Assembly (NCBI GenBank): GCA_964637485.1
Contig: CAZWUU010000021.1
Location: forward strand, 1-10,524
Length of the DNA stretch: 10,524 nt
Direction of reading: 5' to 3'
Source of the DNA: C7867-002 sp964637485
GTDB taxonomy: Bacteria; Patescibacteriota; Minisyncoccia; Phycocordibacterales; PALSA-1337
A program made the position numbers and the translations under genes. Below, piece by piece: positions 6,470 to 10,524 of the stretch (position 1 is the first letter of the stretch; each line of letters opens with the position of its first letter). The notes beneath the pieces were generated by a model that worked only from the letters and a program-made list of their open reading frames with translations, was not told the DNA's origin and searched no databases.

Positions 6470-6664
6470 TTATTTACCTTCGTCCACTATCTCAGTCTTT
6501 ATATTGCCATTATCGATACTTTTGACCAGAAGAGTCATACCACAATGATTGCATTCTACGATCATGCCCGGGGCTATGTTTGGATAACGACTCAAGTCGA
6601 GTGTATTCTTGCATTCTGGACAAACACACAATGAATTGGCTGTTTCTGCAGTTTTTTGGATCAT
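6470..6664 (-). CDS. LysW-like amino-group carrier protein (small zinc ribbon)
   Basis: A 64-residue protein starting at the ATG at 6664. Two zinc-binding pairs, CPEC (15-18) and CNHC (38-41), are separated by a short beta-rich stretch (LDLSRYPNIAPGMIVE) and followed by GMTLLVKSID and an acidic tail ending EIVDEGK. This matches LysW of the alpha-aminoadipate lysine/arginine pathways in Thermus, in Cys spacing, the G-X-X-L-X-V-X-S/G-X-D segment and acidic tail. LysW protects the amino group of a substrate that an ATP-grasp ligase attaches to its C-terminal Glu. Here the end is DEGK, not EDWGE, so the acceptor would have to differ or be exposed by processing. No lysine-pathway genes are visible. 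It diverges from the PLP gene and converges on mpl. A plain structural zinc ribbon is the main alternative. No ribosome-binding site at a usual distance. Confidence 0.72.
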   Translation of the reverse strand: MIQKTAETANSLCVCPECKNTLDLSRYPNIAPGMIVECNHCGMTLLVKSIDNGNIKTEIVDEGK

Positions 6665-6702
6665 AATATTACAGTCTTTCAATGATATAAGATTTGAGCT
6701 AC

Positions 6703-6708
6703 TATAGC
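6703..6708 (+). promoter_or_regulatory. -10-like hexamer TATAGC before the PLP-enzyme gene
   Basis: TATAGC ends six bases before the ATG at 6715, the same distance as in front of the murD-like gene. No supporting -35 hexamer is found and the match is only moderate. The alternative is TATAAG at 6685-6690, further upstream. Confidence 0.25.
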
Positions 6709-6714
6709 AACGAT

Positions 6715-7593
6715 ATGAAAAATCTGACCCCGACAGAAAAATATTCTGATTTGGCCAAAGCGATCGGTTGTTCAATACTGTATTTCAAGAGAGAGGACTT
6801 GCATCCTTATGGCTCACATAAGGGACGATCTATTCCGGTAATGATAGACCATTACATTAGACAAGGTCATCAAAAGTTCGCACTTTCCTCCTCCGGCAAT
6901 GCGGGACTGGCTGCAGTATTGCATGTAAGCAACATCAATAAATCTGGCATCGGCCCGATAGAGCTCATCGTATACGTAGGACAACATTCAAATCCTCATA
7001 AGGTTGAGAAGCTGAAGCAGTCAGCTGACGAATATACGAAAATCATATTGAAAGAGCGCCCCCTGCAAGCATTGACTCAGTCTATAGAGGAGGGCTACAC
7101 GAGTCTCCGACAATCCACCGATGACCTAGCTTTACAGGGCTATGATGATCTGGCTGAAGAATTACTGCAGGTTAAGGATTTATGCGCGGTATTTATAGGG
7201 ACATCTTCTGGCACCACAGCCGAGGCATTGGCAAAATATTTTGCTAAAAATAATAGGAAAATATCAGTGAATATTGTCCAAACATCATCATGTCATCCTA
7301 TGAGTGATGCATTCGAGGCGTACGACGGTCCGGACGAACCGTCTATAGCTGATGCGATAGTGGACGTGGTCGCCCATCGCAAATCTAGTCTAATTCCAGC
7401 GATAGAAAAAGTTGGGGGCACGGGTTTTGCTGTCACAAATGATGAAATCCTTCTAGCCATGAATATGACTCATAAGAATACAGGCCTAGAAATTTCTCCG
7501 AACAGCGCTCTCTCTGTTGCCGGTATTATTAAAGCGACGGGTATGGGCGTAGAGTACGACGGCTCTATCGTCTGCATGATTTGCGGAGACTAG
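6715..7593 (+). CDS. Fold-type-II PLP-dependent enzyme (threonine synthase/cysteate synthase-like)
   Basis: This 292-residue protein carries the marks of the tryptophan-synthase-beta superfamily. YFKREDLHPYGSHKGR (about 21-36) holds the Lys expected to bind PLP, SSSGNAG (59-65) is the phosphate-adjacent loop, and GTSSGTTAEALAKYF (about 163-177) is the glycine-rich phosphate cup. The C-terminal strand CMICGD resembles the usual end segment. Members perform beta or gamma replacement, elimination or racemisation on amino acids such as serine, threonine and phosphoserine derivatives. Motifs cannot tell these apart, and the protein is shorter than full threonine synthases. The ATG at 6715 is preferred; a TTG at 6694 would add seven residues. 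Divergence from the LysW-like gene and position among Mur ligases suggest it makes or alters an amino acid for the wall peptide (inference). It is convergent with murD, with two bases between stop codons and no terminator. Confidence 0.8.
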   Translation: MKNLTPTEKYSDLAKAIGCSILYFKREDLHPYGSHKGRSIPVMIDHYIRQGHQKFALSSSGNAGLAAVLHVSNINKSGIGPIELIVYVGQHSNPHKVEKLKQSADEYTKIILKERPLQALTQSIEEGYTSLRQSTDDLALQGYDDLAEELLQVKDLCAVFIGTSSGTTAEALAKYFAKNNRKISVNIVQTSSCHPMSDAFEAYDGPDEPSIADAIVDVVAHRKSSLIPAIEKVGGTGFAVTNDEILLAMNMTHKNTGLEISPNSALSVAGIIKATGMGVEYDGSIVCMICGD

Positions 7594-7595
7594 TA

Positions 7596-8924
7596 TTACG
7601 ATAGCGACCTGACTGCACGCGCAAATCTCTCCCCTCTCTCTCGTCTGCTTGCATCTGTACCTACGGCATCAAATGCCGGACTAAATAGAACGATATCGTT
7701 CTTTTGGGCTTTTTCTGAAGCTATTCTTACAGCTTCCTCCAGAGTCGGCGCAGGCAAAACAACAACACCTTCTAGTTCCATTAAAACCTTCCTTTCTTTG
7801 AGACTACCGCTACCGGGAATAACGACCAATGTGTGCACATGATCCTTGAGGAGCTTATATAATTCCCTGAAGTCATGCCCGAGATCTGCCCCTCCGATAA
7901 TAAGCACGATATTTTTCCCTGAAGTCAGACATGCTATAGCGGCAATCGTCGATCTCGGTGAAACAGACGCCGAATCATTCACATAATCAACATTTCTAAT
8001 TCTCTTTATGAGTTCTATCCTGCATTTCAAAGGTTTCCATTTGAATAGAGCTGATTCGGCCACATCATCAGAGACCTTGAATATTTTCGCCACTTCAAGT
8101 GCTAATGCCGCGTTCTCCCTATCATGTGTAGTACGCCCATGCGGCAGCCAATTTTCTGGCAGAGACAATGATTTTGTCCTGATCATTTTCGCTTTTGAAT
8201 GAAAACCGGATTTGCGAACAGCGTCGATACTTTCATCATTTCCGATCACATAATTATTGTAGGTCTGAAAAGCTATAGTCTCAAAAACGACTGCGCTGTT
8301 TAACATACCGTTATCATCTGGCTTTGCAGTAAAGACGGCGATTTGAGGGCTCCACTTGAGATCTACTATTTCCCGAACCAGATTGTAAGTGACCCGCATG
8401 ATGACGATATCGCCATTCTTGATTTTTTTGAGATGCGCCAAGGCACCGTCATCACCATCTGGATCTATGACAAAACAATTTTGTTTGCCATCTTTCCTGC
8501 AGGCAGAAGTAAGCAGGGGTTTCATCATGGAGATAACCGTCGATTTACCACATGATCCCATCACTCCGACCACGGTGACTGGCGGAGCACTTTTTAAGAA
8601 CAACGTTTCTGGATATTCGATCTGAATGTTTTTCTTCTTTACTTCATCCAGAAAAGATGAATTTCTGGGATAGTCATGCGACAAGATCACCACATCCATG
8701 TCCAGAAGATCGTCCGCCGGAATATATCCCAATACCATATTTGCCAGACCGAATGAACGAAGCGACGATATGTGTTCAGCGAGGCGGGATTCGCTACGCA
8801 AATCATACACAGATACAAGCGCATTGGCCTTCACTAAATATTTAATATCAGTAAGCATTTCCCCATGAGGGCCAATGCCCACTACAGCTATTCTCTTTCC
8901 AACAAAATCATTCTTTCCAGACAT
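7596..8924 (-). CDS. murD: MurD-like Mur ligase with altered central catalytic motifs
   Basis: A 442-residue protein from the ATG at 8924; an in-frame TTG at 8963 would add 13. Three domains follow the MurD order. An N-terminal Rossmann segment KRIAVVGIGPHG binds UDP. The ATP loop is GSCGKST (123-129). The C-terminal part holds DRENAALALEVAKIF (268-282), CRIELIKRIRNVDYVNDSAS (301-320), LIIGGADLGHDF (341-352) and VLFSPAFDAVGTDASRRERG, all characteristic. MurD adds D-glutamate to UDP-MurNAc-L-Ala. However, the block equivalent to ELSSFQLE reads MRVTYNLVRE, the DHLDRH block reads KPDDNG, and no Lys is seen at the expected carbamylated position just beyond. The usual catalytic Glu, His and Lys therefore seem missing, in contrast to the intact Mpl. 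It may use other chemistry, bind without catalysis, or be a distinct subfamily. Its start follows a promoter by six bases with no ribosome-binding site. Confidence 0.8.
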   Translation of the reverse strand: MSGKNDFVGKRIAVVGIGPHGEMLTDIKYLVKANALVSVYDLRSESRLAEHISSLRSFGLANMVLGYIPADDLLDMDVVILSHDYPRNSSFLDEVKKKNIQIEYPETLFLKSAPPVTVVGVMGSCGKSTVISMMKPLLTSACRKDGKQNCFVIDPDGDDGALAHLKKIKNGDIVIMRVTYNLVREIVDLKWSPQIAVFTAKPDDNGMLNSAVVFETIAFQTYNNYVIGNDESIDAVRKSGFHSKAKMIRTKSLSLPENWLPHGRTTHDRENAALALEVAKIFKVSDDVAESALFKWKPLKCRIELIKRIRNVDYVNDSASVSPRSTIAAIACLTSGKNIVLIIGGADLGHDFRELYKLLKDHVHTLVVIPGSGSLKERKVLMELEGVVVLPAPTLEEAVRIASEKAQKNDIVLFSPAFDAVGTDASRRERGERFARAVRSLS

Positions 8925-8930
8925 GGCGAC

Positions 8931-8959
8931 AGTATACTCAACAAAAGCATTTTTGCGAA
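8931..8959 (-). promoter_or_regulatory. Promoter-like element giving a near-leaderless murD mRNA
   Basis: On the minus strand TTCGCA (8959-8954, four of six matches to the -35 consensus) is followed by 17 bases and TATACT (8936-8931). GTCGCC then separates it from the ATG at 8924. Transcription would start at or next to the ATG. A second -10-like TATAAT lies at 8975-8970, with no good -35. Confidence 0.45.
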
Positions 8960-8965
8960 GCAAAA
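8951..8965. repeat. Small inverted repeat between pyruvate kinase and murD
   Basis: TTTTGC (8951-8956) and GCAAAA (8960-8965) flank GAA, giving a six-base-pair hairpin in either strand. It lies 36 bases after the pyruvate kinase stop and overlaps the presumed murD -35 region. It could be a weak terminator for the kinase transcript, but no long T tract follows on the minus strand. Confidence 0.3.
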
Positions 8966-9000
8966 TATGATTATAGGTAAACTATTATTTTAGCGTTGTA

Positions 9001-9798
9001 TTATAGCGTTTCAACAAGTATAAAGTTGGTGGCAGTTGCTTCACCGAATGGCATACCGGCCACAACCACGACCTTATCGCCTTTTTTGGCNNNNNNNNNN
9101 NNNNNNNNNNNNNNNNNNNNNNNNNNNNNNNNNNNNNNNNNNNNNNNNNNNNNNNNNNNNNNNNNNNNNNNNNNNNNNNNNNNNNNNNNNTCCCTGACAT
9201 CACTGGCACGTCGCACAAAAGACAGAGCGATGAAGTCAACGTTATTTTTTATTCCAAAATTCAGATCCTCTTTATCCTTAGGAGTTAGAGACGCGATAGA
9301 AAGACTTGCTCCCGGCACATTTACACCTCTATGATCTGAAATATTTCCTCCAACGATCACTTTCGTGATGATGTCATTCCCCTTAACTTCCACAACTTCC
9401 AGTTTCTTGGTGCCATCTTGAAGCATGATGGCATTACCGGGCTTCACCTCTTTCGGCAGGGCTTCGTAATTCACATATACTCTCTCTTTTGTTCCCTCGC
9501 ATTTATCAGTAGTAAGCGTAAAAGTCTCGCCTGGAACTAGTGTAACGATTTTGTCCTTAAATGTACCTATACGAATCTTCGGCCCTCCCAGATCCTGCAG
9601 TATAGCAACCGTCATGCCGGTCTTCGCCATGACATGCCTCAAATTATCGACTCTCTTCTGATGTTCCTCGGCATTTCCATGCGAGAAGTTCAATCTCATT
9701 ACATTCATGCCAGAATCAACCAATTCCTCCAATTTTTCCTTCGATTCAGTCGCCGGACCAATAGTACACACAATCTTTGTTTTCTTACCGAGTTTCAT
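9001..9798 (-). CDS. pyk: Pyruvate kinase, interrupted by an assembly gap
   Basis: Pyruvate kinase converts phosphoenolpyruvate and ADP to pyruvate and ATP, the last energy-yielding step of glycolysis. From the ATG at 9798, 202 residues precede the gap and 29 follow it. Before the gap are KTKIVCTIGPAT (6-17), MNVMRLNFSHG (31-41), ILQDLGGPKIRIG (66-78), a complete beta-barrel B domain with MLQDG, and FIALSFVRRASDV (189-201). After the gap, KKGDKVVVVAGMPFG and a TNFILVETL ending match the family's C-terminal domain. Full enzymes have about 470 residues, so roughly 240 (some 700 bases) are missing, including the phosphate-transfer Lys and the ARGDLG block. That the two flanks share a frame across 100 N is coincidence. 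Nothing suggests a genuine pseudogene. In-frame codons upstream to 9831 are possible but unlikely. Confidence 0.92.
   Translation of the reverse strand: MKLGKKTKIVCTIGPATESKEKLEELVDSGMNVMRLNFSHGNAEEHQKRVDNLRHVMAKTGMTVAILQDLGGPKIRIGTFKDKIVTLVPGETFTLTTDKCEGTKERVYVNYEALPKEVKPGNAIMLQDGTKKLEVVEVKGNDIITKVIVGGNISDHRGVNVPGASLSIASLTPKDKEDLNFGIKNNVDFIALSFVRRASDVRXXXXXXXXXXXXXXXXXXXXXXXXXXXXXXXXXXAKKGDKVVVVAGMPFGEATATNFILVETL
9091..9190. other. Assembly gap of exactly 100 N inside pyruvate kinase
   Basis: A run of exactly 100 undetermined bases, the conventional placeholder for a scaffold gap of unknown size. Comparison with the usual length of pyruvate kinase suggests the real distance is nearer 700 bases. 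Coordinates to the right are therefore offset relative to the chromosome. Confidence 0.97.
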
Positions 9799-9824
9799 AT
9801 GGATATTTTGTAAACTAATATAGA

Positions 9825-9837
9825 GCCACATTGTGGC
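9825..9837. repeat. Perfect palindrome upstream of pyruvate kinase
   Basis: GCCACA-T-TGTGGC is a 13-base perfect inverted repeat lying 27 bases before the pyk ATG. It is nine bases downstream of a minus-strand TATAAT (9851-9846), so it would sit at or just after the transcription start. It could be an operator or a small leader hairpin. Confidence 0.35.
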
Positions 9838-9845
9838 GTCGGATC

Positions 9846-9851
9846 ATTATA
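9846..9851 (-). promoter_or_regulatory. -10 hexamer TATAAT, candidate pyk promoter
   Basis: A perfect TATAAT on the minus strand between the tRNA gene and pyk. It would start transcription near 9840 and give a leader of about 40 bases containing the palindrome at 9825-9837. No clear -35 hexamer is seen 16-19 bases upstream. Confidence 0.4.
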
Positions 9852-9882
9852 ACATAAAAATTCAGGCACTCGCTTGCGTGCA

Positions 9883-9899
9883 AAAATGCTCCGCATTTT
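9883..9899 (-). terminator. Weak hairpin terminator candidate after tRNA-Ile
   Basis: AAAATGC (9883-9889) and GCATTTT (9893-9899) are perfect inverted repeats around a three-base loop, starting two bases after the tRNA 3' end. Read on the minus strand the second arm runs into five T before GC. The stem is AT-rich and the T tract short, so termination may be partial. Confidence 0.4.
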
Positions 9900-9900
9900 G

Positions 9901-9973
9901 TGCGCGCACCAGGATTCGAACCTGGGACCCCACCAGTATCAGTGGTGTGCTCTACCAACTGAGCTATGCGCGC
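9901..9973 (-). tRNA. tRNA-Ile (anticodon GAT)
   Basis: The 73-base minus-strand sequence folds as a full cloverleaf. The acceptor stem GCGCGCA pairs with TGCGCGC, with discriminator A at 9901. The D stem is GCTC/GAGC with loop AGTTGGTA. The anticodon stem is CACCA/TGGTG with loop CTGATAC, which places anticodon GAT at 9940-9938. The variable loop is GGGTC, and the T stem CCAGG/CCTGG has loop TTCGAAT. The CCA tail is not encoded (CAA follows) and must be added by the nucleotidyltransferase. All stems are fully paired and the loops are of normal size. It decodes ATC and ATT isoleucine codons. Confidence 0.97.
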
Positions 9974-9996
9974 GAGCGAGAAAAAACGAATCACTT

Positions 9997-10002
9997 TATA
10001 TA
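9997..10002 (-). promoter_or_regulatory. -10-like TATATA upstream of tRNA-Ile
   Basis: TATATA on the minus strand lies 23 bases before the tRNA 5' end, a suitable distance for a short leader. It also lies just past the stop of the Gmad2 gene. No recognisable -35 hexamer accompanies it, and the sequence is palindromic, so its direction is ambiguous. Confidence 0.25.
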
Positions 10003-10021
10003 CCCGAACCAGACTCGCATA

Positions 10022-10504
10022 TTACTCAAAAATAACCGGAATTTCAACTGCCTTATCGAGAGTAGGATCTCCGGAAGGATTATCATTCTTGAATATTACG
10101 GCACCTCTCAAACAATATTCGGCACCATCGGAACATTCCGTAGGGACAAAATTTATCGTACCCCTAAACGGCACAAAGTCTGTGGTCATCCAATCTCCCT
10201 GTGCAGTAGCGTATCCCTCCCCAATAATTAGTCCGTCCCAATTCACAACCACAATAGGAAATGATGCTTCGAAATACCAATTCCCTCTCGCCTTACCGGT
10301 CACAATCAACGGAGACACAATTTTTGAACTGATCTTGGGAAATGAAACTTGTATCAAATCAGCATATTTCAATATCTCTCTTTCTGAGTCAGTCATGCCT
10401 GGACAATCAGGCCAACACGTTTTTTGACTGACCACGCTCATGTACAATAAATAACCAACACTTGATAACAAGATGATTGCTAATACTATGTATATTTTTT
10501 TCAT
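10022..10504 (-). CDS. Membrane-anchored protein with Gmad2 immunoglobulin-like domain
   Basis: A 160-residue protein with the ATG at 10504, preceded by GAAAGA seven bases upstream. Residues 4-22 (IYIVLAIILLSSVGYLLYM) form a signal anchor after a MKK start. A short segment with two Cys (KTCWPDCPG) follows. The rest is a Gmad2 domain: VSFPKISSKIVSPLIVTGKA, RGNWYFEASFPIVV, a GEGYATAQGDWMT block, then FVPFRGTINF and KNDNPSGDP, ending in a strand EIPVIF. Gmad2 was named from spore-germination GerM-type proteins but is common as a short, exported domain in Parcubacteria, where its role is unknown. It should sit on the outer face of the membrane, perhaps binding ligand or wall. Two further Cys (ECSDGAEYC) could form a disulphide. 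The start codon is close to the window's right edge, so its promoter is not fully visible. Confidence 0.88.
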   Translation of the reverse strand: MKKIYIVLAIILLSSVGYLLYMSVVSQKTCWPDCPGMTDSEREILKYADLIQVSFPKISSKIVSPLIVTGKARGNWYFEASFPIVVVNWDGLIIGEGYATAQGDWMTTDFVPFRGTINFVPTECSDGAEYCLRGAVIFKNDNPSGDPTLDKAVEIPVIFE

Positions 10505-10524
10505 TATAATTTCTTTCAGTGGGC

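Noticed and set aside
6665..6775. N-terminal extension of the LysW-like protein to 101 residues
   Set aside because: It would overlap the start of the PLP gene antisense and has no match to LysW. The ATG at 6664 gives the usual family length.
7591..7600. Terminator between the convergent PLP and murD genes
   Set aside because: Only two bases separate the stop codons, and no stem with a T tract is visible around them.
8996..9334. Plus- and minus-strand open frames crossing the N run
   Set aside because: They exist only because N codons do not break frames. The real gene is pyruvate kinase on the minus strand.
9833..10231. Plus-strand open frame spanning the tRNA
   Set aside because: It translates the reverse complement of tRNA-Ile and the 3' part of the Gmad2 gene, so it is not a protein gene.
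1..10524. CRISPR arrays, insertion sequences, phage genes, toxin-antitoxin pairs or long repeats
   Set aside because: No regularly spaced repeats, transposase or integrase motifs, or long terminal inverted repeats were seen on either strand.

Overview
The window most resembles a chromosomal segment of a Candidate Phyla Radiation (Patescibacteria, probably Parcubacteria-like) bacterium. This is an inference, not a computed placement. It rests on gene junctions of 1-18 bases, mostly absent Shine-Dalgarno sequences, a short N-terminally anchored Gmad2 protein, a small hypothetical protein of a style often met in Parcubacteria, and a divergent cell-wall gene set. Base composition looks intermediate, apart from one visibly GC-richer gene at 4247-4909. 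The standard genetic code reads all genes without interruption, and no recognised gene ends in TGA. A run of exactly 100 N (9091-9190) marks an assembly gap.

Layout. Positions 1-303 (minus) hold the N-terminal part of rsmI, the 16S rRNA ribose methyltransferase. It diverges from a tight plus-strand operon at 361-4170: an ATP-grasp ligase, a cytosolic NlpC/P60-like cysteine hydrolase, MraY, and an arginyl-tRNA-protein-transferase (Ate/Bpt)-like protein. A minus-strand hypothetical gene of different composition (4247-4909) follows, with its own terminator. It diverges from an Mpl-type Mur ligase (5029-6465). Next come a 64-residue LysW-like zinc-ribbon protein (6470-6664, minus) and a divergent fold-type-II PLP enzyme (6715-7593). 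A MurD-like ligase (7596-8924, minus) is then followed by pyruvate kinase interrupted by the gap (9001-9798, minus), tRNA-Ile(GAT) (9901-9973, minus) and a membrane-anchored Gmad2 protein (10022-10504, minus).

How the genes may work together. From 361 to 8924 most genes belong to peptidoglycan-precursor or amino-acid-ligation families: two Mur ligases, MraY, an ATP-grasp ligase, an aminoacyl-tRNA-dependent transferase fold, an amino-group-carrier-like protein and a PLP enzyme. Together they could form a non-standard route that makes, protects or attaches an amino acid of a cell-wall precursor. The MurD homologue appears to lack the usual central-domain catalytic residues, and the carrier protein ends in DEGK rather than the classical EDWGE. 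The families are read from motifs; the joint pathway is hypothesis.

Regulation. Several genes have a -10-like hexamer 6-13 bases before the start codon and no ribosome-binding site, which suggests leaderless mRNAs. The clearest case is rsmI, with TTGACG, 17 bases, TATTGT, 7 bases and ATG.
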